Assembly (NCBI RefSeq): GCF_036242395.1
Contig: NZ_CP108458.1
Span: 4,402,001 to 4,466,000 of the forward strand
Length of the DNA stretch: 64,000 nt
Source: Kitasatospora sp. NBC_01266
GTDB taxonomy: Bacteria; Actinomycetota; Actinomycetes; Streptomycetales; Streptomycetaceae
Direction: 5' to 3'
A model generated the notes under the pieces. That model ran no database searches. It saw only the letters and a program-made list of their open reading frames with translations, and was not told the origin of the DNA. The position numbers and the translations under genes are program-made. Positions within the stretch are counted from its first letter, which is position 1. Each line of letters begins with the position of its first letter. Shown in pieces: positions 41,874-49,276 of this stretch.

Positions 41874-42488
41874 ATGGCAGGCGAGACCGTCATCACCCTC
41901 GTCGGCAATCTCGTCGACGACCCCGAGCTGCGTTTCACCCCCTCGGGTGCGGCGGTCGCGAAGTTCCGCATCGCGTCCACCCCCCGCACCTTTGACCGCC
42001 AGACCAACGAGTGGAAGGACGGCGAGAGCCTCTTCCTCACGTGCAACGTCTGGCGTCAGCCGGCGGAGAACGTGGCCGAGTCGCTGCAGCGCGGCATGCG
42101 CGTGATCGTGCAGGGCCGACTGCGCCAGCGGTCTTACGAGACCAAGGAAGGCGAGAAGCGGACGGTCTTCGAGGTTGAGGTCGACGAGGTCGGCCCGAGC
42201 CTGCGCTCGGCGACTGCCAAGGTGACCCGGGCCAACCGGTCCGGCGGTCCTGGCGGTGGCGGCGGCTTTGGTGGCGGTGGCCAGCAGGGCGGCGGCGGCC
42301 AGGGCGGCGGCTGGGGTGGCAACGGCGGTGGCCAGCAGGGTGGCAGCTGGGGCGGCAACGCCTCGGGCGGCCAGTCCGGCCCCTCCGACGACCCCTGGGC
42401 GTCCAGCGCTCCCTCTGGTGGCAACCAGGGTGGCGGCGGCTGGGGTGCCCCGTCCGGTGGCGGCTTCTCGGAAGAGCCTCCGTTCTAA
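41874..42488 (+). CDS. ssb: Single-stranded DNA-binding protein
   Basis: Coats ssDNA in replication and repair. It has 204 residues from ATG 41874. The OB fold (1-110) starts GETVITLVGNLVDDPELRFT and includes VWRQPAENVAESLQRGMRV and QGRLRQRSYETKEGEKR. A Gly/Gln-rich linker of about 70 residues follows. The acidic tip SEEPPF is the docking peptide for partner proteins. It lies between rpsF and rpsR, the standard place for the essential SSB, separated from rpsF by a parS site. Confidence 0.97.
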   Translation: MAGETVITLVGNLVDDPELRFTPSGAAVAKFRIASTPRTFDRQTNEWKDGESLFLTCNVWRQPAENVAESLQRGMRVIVQGRLRQRSYETKEGEKRTVFEVEVDEVGPSLRSATAKVTRANRSGGPGGGGGFGGGGQQGGGGQGGGWGGNGGGQQGGSWGGNASGGQSGPSDDPWASSAPSGGNQGGGGWGAPSGGGFSEEPPF

Positions 42489-42567
42489 GAGCTGACAGAT
42501 TTCGTGCGACCCGGGGCGCCCGCACTCGATGCGGGTCCCGGATCGTGATCCTCATTTGGAGCACACC

Positions 42568-42804
42568 ATGGCGAAGCCGCCTGCTCGCAAGCCGAAGAAG
42601 AAGGTTTGCGTCTTCTGCAAGGACAAGGTCAACTACGTTGACTACAAGGACACGAACCTGCTGCGGAAGTTCATTTCCGACCGCGGGAAGATTCGTGCCC
42701 GCCGGGTCACCGGCAACTGCACCCAGCACCAGCGCGACGTCGCCACGGCCGTGAAGAACAGCCGTGAGATGGCGCTGCTGCCCTACACCAGCACCGCGCG
42801 CTAA
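42568..42804 (+). CDS. rpsR: 30S ribosomal protein S18, cysteine-bearing form
   Basis: 78 residues from ATG 42568. The sequences VNYVDYKDTNLLRKFIS and GKIRARRVTGNCTQHQRDV are typical S18. The N-terminal VCVFCKDK provides two cysteines and GNC a third, so this is the C+ (zinc-binding) form. Actinobacteria often have a second, cysteine-free paralog elsewhere for zinc shortage. It lies 79 bases after ssb and 17 bases before rplI. Confidence 0.97.
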   Translation: MAKPPARKPKKKVCVFCKDKVNYVDYKDTNLLRKFISDRGKIRARRVTGNCTQHQRDVATAVKNSREMALLPYTSTAR

Positions 42805-42821
42805 GAGAGGGTGACCGAAAA

Positions 42822-43268
42822 ATGAAGATCATCCTCACTCACGAGGTCCCTGGCCTCGGTGGCGCCGGCGAGATCGTCGAGGTCAAGGACGGCTACGCCC
42901 GTAACTACCTGGTTCCGCGTGGCTTCGCCATCCGCTGGACCAAGGGCGGCCAGAAGGACGTCGACGCGATCCGTCGCGCTCGCAAGATCCACCAGATCCA
43001 GACCATCGAGGCGGCCAACGAGTTCAAGGCCAAGCTCGAGGGTCTGCAGGTCAAGCTGGCCGTTCGCTCCGGCGACGCCGGCCGCCTGTTCGGCTCGGTG
43101 ACCCAGGCCGACGTCGTCGAGGCCGTCAAGGCCGCCGGCGGCCCGGCGGTCGACAAGCGTGCCATCACGATCGTCTCGCCGATCAAGACCGTGGGTACCC
43201 ACAAGGTCTCGGTCAAGCTGCACGCCGACGTCAAGGCTGACCTCGACGTCGCCGTCGTCGCTGCCTGA
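42822..43268 (+). CDS. rplI: 50S ribosomal protein L9
   Basis: 148 residues from ATG 42822. The N-terminal domain MKIILTHEVPGLGGAGEIVEVKDGYARN is the L9 signature, followed by the long connecting helix (about 40-75) and the C-terminal domain GSVTQADVVEAVKAAGG. It is the last gene of the operon and is followed by a strong terminator. Confidence 0.98.
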   Translation: MKIILTHEVPGLGGAGEIVEVKDGYARNYLVPRGFAIRWTKGGQKDVDAIRRARKIHQIQTIEAANEFKAKLEGLQVKLAVRSGDAGRLFGSVTQADVVEAVKAAGGPAVDKRAITIVSPIKTVGTHKVSVKLHADVKADLDVAVVAA

Positions 43269-43296
43269 TCCAGGCTGCTGCGGTAACGCGTCAACG

Positions 43297-43332
43297 AAGG
43301 GCCGGTCCTCCCGCAGGGGAGGGCCGGCCCTT
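43297..43332. terminator. Terminator after rplI
   Basis: A 16-bp stem with one G-U pair (43297-43312 with 43317-43332) closes a GCAG loop and ends in TTT. It lies between converging rplI and the MATE gene and may serve both. Confidence 0.88.
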
Positions 43333-43356
43333 TCGCGTGCTCGGGGGTACGGCCGG

Positions 43357-44775
43357 TCAGCCCCGGACCGCCCCGGTCACCAGCCAGCGGCCGGTGCGCA
43401 GCCGGCCCACCAGGAAGGCGCAGCGCAGCAGGATGAACAGGTTCAGCGCCCACCAGATGCCGGCCAGCCCCCAGCCGAGCGAGGGCACCGCCAGGGCCAG
43501 CGGCGCGAAGACCGCCAGCGTGCCGAGCATCGCCCAGGCCAGGTAGCCGCCGTCACCCGCGCCCATCAGCACGCCGTCCAGCACGAAGACCGGTCCGGAG
43601 GCGGGCTGGGTCAGCGCGACCAGCAGCAGGACCGCGGAGAGCTGCTCGCGGACCGCCGGGTCGGTGGTGAAGAGCGGGATGTACAGCGGCCGGGCCAGCA
43701 CCACCAGCAGGCCGAGCAGCAGCCCCGAGCCGAGACCCCACTCGACCATCCGCCGGGTTGCCGCCCGGGCGCCGGCCCGGTCCCCGGCACCCAGGTAGCG
43801 GCCGATGATGGACTGCCCGGCGATCGCGATGGCATCCAGTGCGAAGGCCAGGAAGCCCCAGAGCGCCATGGCGATCTGATGGGTCGCCACCTCGCGGTCG
43901 CCGAGCCGCGCCGCCACCGCGGTGGCCAGCACCAGGACCGCGCGCAGGCTGAGGGTACGGATCATCAACGGCCCGCCGGCCCGGGCGCAGGCCCGGATCC
44001 CGACCGGGTCGGGGCGCAGCGCGGCCCGCTCGCGGCGGGCGCCGCGGACCACCACGGCCAGGTAGACCGCGGCCATCCCGTTCTGCGCCAGCACCGTGCC
44101 CCAGGCCGAGCCGGCCACGCCCAGGCCCGCGCCGTAGACCAGGGTGAGGTTGAGCCCGAGGTTGGCGCTGAAACCGGCCACCGCCACCAGCAGCGGCGTG
44201 CGGGTGTCCTGCAGGCCGCGCAGCACGCCGGTGGCGGCCAGCACCATCAGCATGGCGGGGACGCCCAGCGCGCTGATCCGCAGGTAGGTGACCGCGTACG
44301 GCGCGGCGGTGGCCGAGGCGCCGAGCAGGTCGGCCACCTGCGGGGCCAGCAGGGCCGCCAGCAGCGCCACCGGAACGGCGAGCAGCAGGGCCAGCCAGAC
44401 GCCGTCGATGCCCTGCTGGACGGCCGCCCTGCGGTCCCCGGCACCGATCCGGCGGGCCACGGCCGCCGTGGTCGCGTAGGCCAGGAAGACGAAGATCCCG
44501 GCGAGCGTGCTCAGCGCGGTGCCGGCCACGCCGAGGCCGGCCAGCTGCGCGGTGCCGAGGTGGCCGACGATCGCCGAGTCGCCGAGCAGGAAGAGCGGTT
44601 CCGCCACCAGCGCGCCGAAGGCCGGCACGGCCAGCGCGAGGATCTCGCGGTCGTGCCGGCGGCGGTCCTGGCGCGGCTGGTGGTGCTGCCGGCTGTCGGG
44701 TCGTGAGTGGTCGGGAGCCCCGGGCCCGCTGGGCGCGGGGGGAGTCGGCTCAGCGATCGACTGGCCACCTGTCAT
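43357..44775 (-). CDS. MATE-family efflux transporter (DinF-like)
   Basis: 472 residues from ATG 44775; an ATG further upstream lacks support. About 12 TM helices are arranged as two six-helix halves. The DinF-like N-terminus reads REILALAVPAFGALVAEPLFLLGDSAIVGHLG, and the second half contains ATHQIAMALWGFLAFALDAIAIAGQSIIGRYLG. MATE proteins extrude cations or drugs with Na+ or H+; the substrate is not predictable. The gene is on the minus strand between rplI and dnaB, conserved in related genomes. It diverges from dnaB, so the DnaA-box cluster lies in their shared upstream region. Confidence 0.9.
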   Translation of the reverse strand: MTGGQSIAEPTPPAPSGPGAPDHSRPDSRQHHQPRQDRRRHDREILALAVPAFGALVAEPLFLLGDSAIVGHLGTAQLAGLGVAGTALSTLAGIFVFLAYATTAAVARRIGAGDRRAAVQQGIDGVWLALLLAVPVALLAALLAPQVADLLGASATAAPYAVTYLRISALGVPAMLMVLAATGVLRGLQDTRTPLLVAVAGFSANLGLNLTLVYGAGLGVAGSAWGTVLAQNGMAAVYLAVVVRGARRERAALRPDPVGIRACARAGGPLMIRTLSLRAVLVLATAVAARLGDREVATHQIAMALWGFLAFALDAIAIAGQSIIGRYLGAGDRAGARAATRRMVEWGLGSGLLLGLLVVLARPLYIPLFTTDPAVREQLSAVLLLVALTQPASGPVFVLDGVLMGAGDGGYLAWAMLGTLAVFAPLALAVPSLGWGLAGIWWALNLFILLRCAFLVGRLRTGRWLVTGAVRG

Positions 44776-44926
44776 GCGGGATACGGTAAGGCACCGTGGG
44801 TAAGTAGCGCCAGAGATCTTGGTCATTACGACCGGCGCGTGCCCAGGCGTGTGAAGTTTTTCTCATGCACAGCCGGTGGAAAGAGTCACCGCAGGTCAGC
44901 GAGTTGACACCAGGCGGATCGTGTGG

Positions 44927-45015
44927 TTATCCACAGGAGTTTCCCCACCCTTGTGCACAGGATTCGGGCGGTTGTCCACAGCGAGAGCCGCTTCATCCAC
45001 ACCCCCTGTGGATAA
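44927..45015. promoter_or_regulatory. DnaA-box cluster upstream of dnaB
   Basis: Five boxes occur in 89 bases: TTATCCACA at 44927, TTGTGCACA at 44951, TTGTCCACA at 44972 and TCATCCACA at 44993 in plus orientation, and TTATCCACA in minus orientation at 45007-45015. A TTGACA hexamer at 44904-44909 lies 17 bases before the first box, which would overlap its -10. This predicts DnaA control of the replicative helicase gene. The whole gap between the MATE gene and dnaB (44776-45218) holds these sites, the promoter at 45031 and a small ORF. Confidence 0.8.
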
Positions 45016-45030
45016 CTGTCCCGGATTTTC

Positions 45031-45060
45031 TTGGAGCTAGGCCCGCGTGCGCCTTAGCGT
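45031..45060 (+). promoter_or_regulatory. Candidate dnaB promoter (TTGGAG-18-TAGCGT)
   Basis: TTGGAG (45031-45036) and TAGCGT (45055-45060) are spaced by 18 bases and lie just after the DnaA-box cluster. Transcription would begin near 45067, about 75 bases before the small upstream ORF. Confidence 0.5.
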
Positions 45061-45141
45061 GGTCGCTCACCCGACGCGCCGCGCCCGTACCCGGCCGCCG
45101 TCCTGTCGGCCGGGTGGCGTATGAAGGAGGTGGAGCGGACC

Positions 45142-45222
45142 GTGATCGTGCCCGTCCACCACCGAGGCCACCTCGTCCTTGCACCAGACTCGCACCGCTT
45201 GCTGAACGGGGAAAAAGCGTGA
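45142..45222 (+). CDS. 26-residue upstream ORF coupled to dnaB
   Basis: A GTG at 45142 is preceded by AAGGAGG (45124-45130) and opens a 26-codon frame, VIVPVHHRGHLVLAPDSHRL then LNGEKA. Its TGA (45220-45222) overlaps the dnaB GTG as GTGA. An in-frame ATG at 45121 would extend it by seven residues but lacks a ribosome site. dnaB itself has no good Shine-Dalgarno, so dnaB translation may depend on this frame. It could be a coupling leader or, if dnaB starts upstream of where I place it, an artefact. Confidence 0.55.
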   Translation: MIVPVHHRGHLVLAPDSHRLLNGEKA

Positions 45223-46790
45223 CCGGCCCCCAGTACGACGACCACGACGCGCCACCGCCCCCGGAGGACGACTGGCAGCCGTCCGACGACGCTTTCGGCC
45301 CTTCCTTCCCCGCCGACGGCCCCAGCGACCGCCTGCCGGTCTCCCGCAACCGCGGCCAGGCCGCGGCGGGCGGTGGCGGTGGCGGCAAGGGCGAGTTCCG
45401 CAAGCGGGACGGCGAGCGCGGCCGGGACGGCGGGCGCGAGGGCGGCCGGGAGGGCGGCGTCGAGGGCTTCGAGCGGGTCCCGCCGCAGGACATCCCGGCC
45501 GAGCAGTCCGTGCTCGGCGGCATGATGCTCTCCAAGGACGCCATCGCCGACGTGGTCGAGGTGCTCAAGCCGCTCGACTACTACCGCCCGGCCCACGAGC
45601 TCATCCACAGCGCGATCCTCGACCTCTACGCCCGTGGCGAGCCGGCCGACCCGATCACCGTCGCCAGCGAGCTGACCAAGCGCGGCGAGCTGACCCGGGT
45701 CGGTGGCCCCGGCTACCTGCACACCCTGGTCAACTCCGTCCCCACCGCCGCCAACGCCGAGTACTACGCCGAGATCGTCCACGAGCGCGCCGTACTGCGC
45801 CGCCTGGTCGAGGCCGGCACCCGGATCGCCGGCATGGGCTACGCCGCCGAGGGCGACGTGGACGAGATCGTGAACGCCGCCCAGGCCGAGATCTACGCCG
45901 TCACCGAGCAGCGCACCAGCGAGGACTACGCCCCGCTGGCCGACATCATGGAGGGCGCCCTCGACGAGATCGAGGCGATCGGCTCCCGGCAGGGCCAGAT
46001 GTCGGGCGTGCCGACCGGCTTCGCCGACCTGGACGCGCTGACGAACGGTCTGCACCCCGGTCAGATGATCGTCATCGCGGCTCGTCCCGCGATGGGCAAG
46101 TCCACCCTCGCCCTGGACTTCTCCCGGGCGTGCTCGATCACCAACGGCCTGCCGAGCGTGATCTTCTCGCTCGAAATGGGCCGCAACGAGATCGCGATGC
46201 GCCTGCTCTCCGCCGAGGCCCGGGTCGCGCTGCACCACATGCGTTCGGGCAACATGACCGACGACGACTGGACCCGGGTGGCCCGTCGGATGCCGGACGT
46301 GACGGCGGCTCCGCTCTACATCGACGACTCGCCGAACCTGTCGATGATGGAGATCCGCGCCAAGTGCCGGCGGCTGAAGCAGCGCCAGGACCTCAAACTG
46401 GTGGTCATCGACTACCTCCAGCTGATGCAGTCCGGCGGTTCGCGCCGGGCCGAGAGCCGCCAGCAGGAGGTCTCCGACATGTCGCGAAACCTGAAGCTGC
46501 TGGCCAAGGAGCTCGAGGTCCCGGTGATCGCGCTCTCCCAGCTGAACCGTGGCCCCGAGCAGCGCACCGACAAGAAGCCGATGGTCTCCGACCTGCGTGA
46601 ATCGGGCTCCATCGAGCAGGACGCCGACATGGTCATCCTGCTCCACCGCGAGGACGCCTACGAGAAGGAGTCCCCCCGCGCGGGTGAGGCCGACCTGATC
46701 GTGGCCAAGCACCGTAACGGCCCGACCGCCACCATCACGGTGGCGTTCCAGGGCCACTACTCGCGGTTCGTGGACATGACGCGGGACTGA
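45219..46790 (+). CDS. dnaB: Replicative DNA helicase DnaB
   Basis: Hexameric 5'-3' helicase at the fork (named dnaC in some Gram-positives). It has 523 residues from GTG 45219. A ~90-residue low-complexity head, acidic then Gly/Arg-rich, precedes the canonical start VPPQDIPAEQSVLGGMMLS. The RecA-like domain shows Walker A AARPAMGKSTLALDFSR, VVIDYLQLMQS as Walker B and SQLNRGPEQR with the H4 and arginine-finger segments. No intein is present, unlike in mycobacterial dnaB. The upstream DnaA boxes and small ORF suggest regulated expression. Confidence 0.96.
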   Translation: MTGPQYDDHDAPPPPEDDWQPSDDAFGPSFPADGPSDRLPVSRNRGQAAAGGGGGGKGEFRKRDGERGRDGGREGGREGGVEGFERVPPQDIPAEQSVLGGMMLSKDAIADVVEVLKPLDYYRPAHELIHSAILDLYARGEPADPITVASELTKRGELTRVGGPGYLHTLVNSVPTAANAEYYAEIVHERAVLRRLVEAGTRIAGMGYAAEGDVDEIVNAAQAEIYAVTEQRTSEDYAPLADIMEGALDEIEAIGSRQGQMSGVPTGFADLDALTNGLHPGQMIVIAARPAMGKSTLALDFSRACSITNGLPSVIFSLEMGRNEIAMRLLSAEARVALHHMRSGNMTDDDWTRVARRMPDVTAAPLYIDDSPNLSMMEIRAKCRRLKQRQDLKLVVIDYLQLMQSGGSRRAESRQQEVSDMSRNLKLLAKELEVPVIALSQLNRGPEQRTDKKPMVSDLRESGSIEQDADMVILLHREDAYEKESPRAGEADLIVAKHRNGPTATITVAFQGHYSRFVDMTRD

Positions 46791-46990
46791 GGCACCGCTT
46801 GCAGGGCCTAAGATTTCATGTCGGAACCTCAGGGCTGATGTCGGATCAGAGTCGGACACGACACGGTGTGGACCGGTCGTCGTGGATCTGAAGCCGCGCC
46901 GGCGGCATCAGCGGATCAGCGGCGACCTGTGACACGAACCGCGAGACCCCGCAAGGCACTGGGGCAGCACGTTCAGGACTCCGAATGGGT

Positions 46991-46996
46991 TAGTCT
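46991..46996 (+). promoter_or_regulatory. -10 element placing a leaderless start
   Basis: TAGTCT lies seven bases before the GTG at 47004. Transcription would start at or next to that codon, which supports a leaderless message and this start choice. Confidence 0.5.
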
Positions 46997-47003
46997 CCGG
47001 CGG

Positions 47004-48422
47004 GTGATTACCAAGGGATTGCCGACTCGGTGGACAGCACGGACGGCCGGGCGAGGGGAACGTGCCGCCGCTCCGGGGAGCCGGCTCGGCTGGCTGGACG
47101 CGCTGCGCGGGGTCGCCGCGCTGGCCGTGGCGGCCCACCACTTCCAGATCTTGACGCTGATCCCGCACGGCGGCTACATCGCCGCCCACTTCGACCTCGG
47201 CTTCTACGGGGTCATCGCGTTCTTCATCGTCAGCGGGTACATCATCCCGGCCTCGCTGGAGCGCCGCGGTGACGTCCGGGCCTTCTGGATCAGCCGGATC
47301 TTCCGGATCTACCCGGCGCTGATCGTGAGCATGGTCCTCTCCGAGTGCATCCGGCCGTACTCCTACCATGTCCTCACCTTCGACGGCTACGGACACCACC
47401 TGCTCTGGCTGGCGGGCAACGGCCTGAATCTGTCGGACATGCTGGGAGTGGTGAACGCGCTCGGCATCTCGTGGACGCTCACGTACGAGATGCTCTTCTA
47501 CTTCTTCGTCAGCAGCCTCTTCACGGTCGCCTGGCACCGGCGCAGCACGCCGATCGCGGTCGTGGCGGCGGCGATCGCACTCGTGCTGGGCGTCTCGATC
47601 CCGTCGTACAGCCTGACCCACAGCCTTCCGGAGCTCAGGAACCTCGTGGCCGCCGCTGTGGCCGTCGTGGGCATGGGCATGCTCTGCATGGTCAGCGGCA
47701 AAGCGGGGCTGGCCCGCATCGGTGGTCTGCTGCTGGGCGGGTTCGGTCTGCTGCTGGTGTTCACCAACGGCCGGGATCCCGCGTACGAGACCTTCACCAT
47801 CCTCGCGACGATGTTCGCGGGCACGGTGATCTACCGGGCGCAGCATGGGCAGATCGAGCGCATCGAGGCCTGGCTGTCCGTCGGTTTCGTGGTGGTGGCG
47901 GGCGCCATGGTGGGGTGGATGTACAACCGGGGCGCGATGGGGAACGCGACCTCGACTTTCACCTGGCAGGCGTGGACCAACGCCTACCTGGGAGCGTGGG
48001 CGTCGTTCGGGCTCTTCTTCCTGCTGCGCAACCGGCGGCTTCCGCGCGCGATGACCTGGCTGGGCGCGGTGAGTTTCTCGGTCTACCTGCTGCACTGGCC
48101 GGTCAAGGAGTTCCTGCTGTCGCGGCTCGGCTGGGACCCTTATTACTACTACTACAAGCTGGCCGCGATGCCGTTCGCCGAGCGGTGGTCGTACGTGGCC
48201 GGGTACGTCGCGGTGCTGCTGGTGGCTTCCTGGCTGATGCACCGGCTGGTGGAGCTGCCGTTCCAGAACCTGGGCCGCAAGCTGACCAAGGCGGCGAACC
48301 GCCGCTGGCCGCAGCAGTCCCTGGAGCAGCCGGCACCGGTTGCGGCGGTGGCCGTCGCCCCGGGGCAGCCCGCCGGGGCGGCGGAGCCGGAGCTGACCGG
48401 CACAGGCGCGGGCCTGAGCTGA
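47004..48422 (+). CDS. Acyltransferase 3 family membrane protein
   Basis: 472 residues from GTG 47004. The N-terminal LGWLDALRGVAALAVAAHHF carries the family's R-G and catalytic-type histidine pattern. About ten TM helices follow, including FYGVIAFFIVSGYIIPASL with FWISRIFRIYPALI, and TWLGAVSFSVYLLHWPVKEF near the end. These proteins transfer acetyl or other acyl groups to sugars or lipids outside the membrane. The substrate is unknown. It is the first gene beyond the conserved dnaB block and lies upstream of a soluble O-acetyltransferase gene. Confidence 0.85.
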   Translation: MITKGLPTRWTARTAGRGERAAAPGSRLGWLDALRGVAALAVAAHHFQILTLIPHGGYIAAHFDLGFYGVIAFFIVSGYIIPASLERRGDVRAFWISRIFRIYPALIVSMVLSECIRPYSYHVLTFDGYGHHLLWLAGNGLNLSDMLGVVNALGISWTLTYEMLFYFFVSSLFTVAWHRRSTPIAVVAAAIALVLGVSIPSYSLTHSLPELRNLVAAAVAVVGMGMLCMVSGKAGLARIGGLLLGGFGLLLVFTNGRDPAYETFTILATMFAGTVIYRAQHGQIERIEAWLSVGFVVVAGAMVGWMYNRGAMGNATSTFTWQAWTNAYLGAWASFGLFFLLRNRRLPRAMTWLGAVSFSVYLLHWPVKEFLLSRLGWDPYYYYYKLAAMPFAERWSYVAGYVAVLLVASWLMHRLVELPFQNLGRKLTKAANRRWPQQSLEQPAPVAAVAVAPGQPAGAAEPELTGTGAGLS

Positions 48423-48431
48423 CCGAACCGA

Positions 48432-48500
48432 GGCGTCGGGAACATCGACCTGGTGGTCGACGCCTTCGGGTACTACCGGAACGGTTCGACCGACCGGCAC
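48432..48500 (+). pseudogene. Remnant of a secreted-protein C-terminus
   Basis: One frame reads GVGNIDLVVDAFGYYRNGST with no start or upstream coding part. The pattern D-x-VVD-x-FGYY is a recurring end motif of repeat domains in streptomycete secreted proteins. It begins only ten bases after the acyltransferase stop. I read it as a truncated gene end; the ~200 bases that follow to 48690 show nothing else. Confidence 0.5.
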
Positions 48501-48703
48501 GCCGGATCCGATGGGCCCCTGGGGTGGCATGGATTGCCGCCCCCGGGGCCCTTCGCGTCCCACCGGATGGCCCATCCGGGGTCAGCGGTGGGCCGGGAGG
48601 TGGACGAGGTGGCAGCCGTCGCCGGGCCGGTGGGCGAATTGCAGGGGCGTCGCGGGGGACGGTGAGGGTGGGAGTGGGGCTGGGCCGAGTCGGGAGGACA
48701 TTC

Positions 48704-49267
48704 GTGGGCGAGAACAAGGAGCGCATGCTGGCCGGGGACTGGTACCTCCCCGACGACCCCGAGCTGGGGGCGGACTCCGAGCGCCGGGCCGAGCTCTGCG
48801 CCGCGTACAACGGCGGTGGCCGGCTGGCTCCGGCCGAACGCGGCAGGATTCTGCGGGAGTTGCTCGGCTCGGTGGGCGAGGGAGTGCGGGTCCGGGCGCC
48901 GTTCCACTGCGACTTCGGCTACCACATCAGCATCGGGGCCCGTACGTTCGTCAATTTCGGTGCGGTCTTCCTGGACGCGGCACCCATCACCATCGGGGCG
49001 GACGTGCAGATCGGGCCGAACGTCCAGCTGCTGACGCCGACTCACGAGCTGGATCCGGAGCGCCGGCGGGCCGGTTGGGAGAGGGCGGTGCCGGTGGCGA
49101 TCGGTGACAACGTCTGGCTAGGCGGCGGGGTGATCGTCTGCCCGGGAGTGAGCATCGGCGAGAACACGGTGGTCGGTGCCGGGGCGGTGGTCACCAAGGA
49201 TCTGCCGCTGGGTGTGCTGGCGGTGGGCAATCCGGCCCGGATCGTTCGCGCGCTGGGCGGGACCTAG
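48704..49267 (+). CDS. Sugar O-acetyltransferase (maltose/galactoside acetyltransferase type)
   Basis: 187 residues from GTG 48704 with GGGAGGA five bases upstream. It begins GENKERMLAGDWYLPDDPEL, the Mac domain typical of Maa and LacA. Left-handed beta-helix hexapeptide repeats follow: FHCDFGYHISIGARTFVNFG, PITIGADVQIGPNVQLLTP. The catalytic histidine is in LLTPTHELDPERR. Acetyl-CoA contacts are in GAGAVVTKDLPLGVLAVGNP. The acceptor sugar is not predictable. It is nine bases upstream of the HAD fusion gene. Confidence 0.92.
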   Translation: MGENKERMLAGDWYLPDDPELGADSERRAELCAAYNGGGRLAPAERGRILRELLGSVGEGVRVRAPFHCDFGYHISIGARTFVNFGAVFLDAAPITIGADVQIGPNVQLLTPTHELDPERRRAGWERAVPVAIGDNVWLGGGVIVCPGVSIGENTVVGAGAVVTKDLPLGVLAVGNPARIVRALGGT

Positions 49268-49276
49268 TCTGACCCG

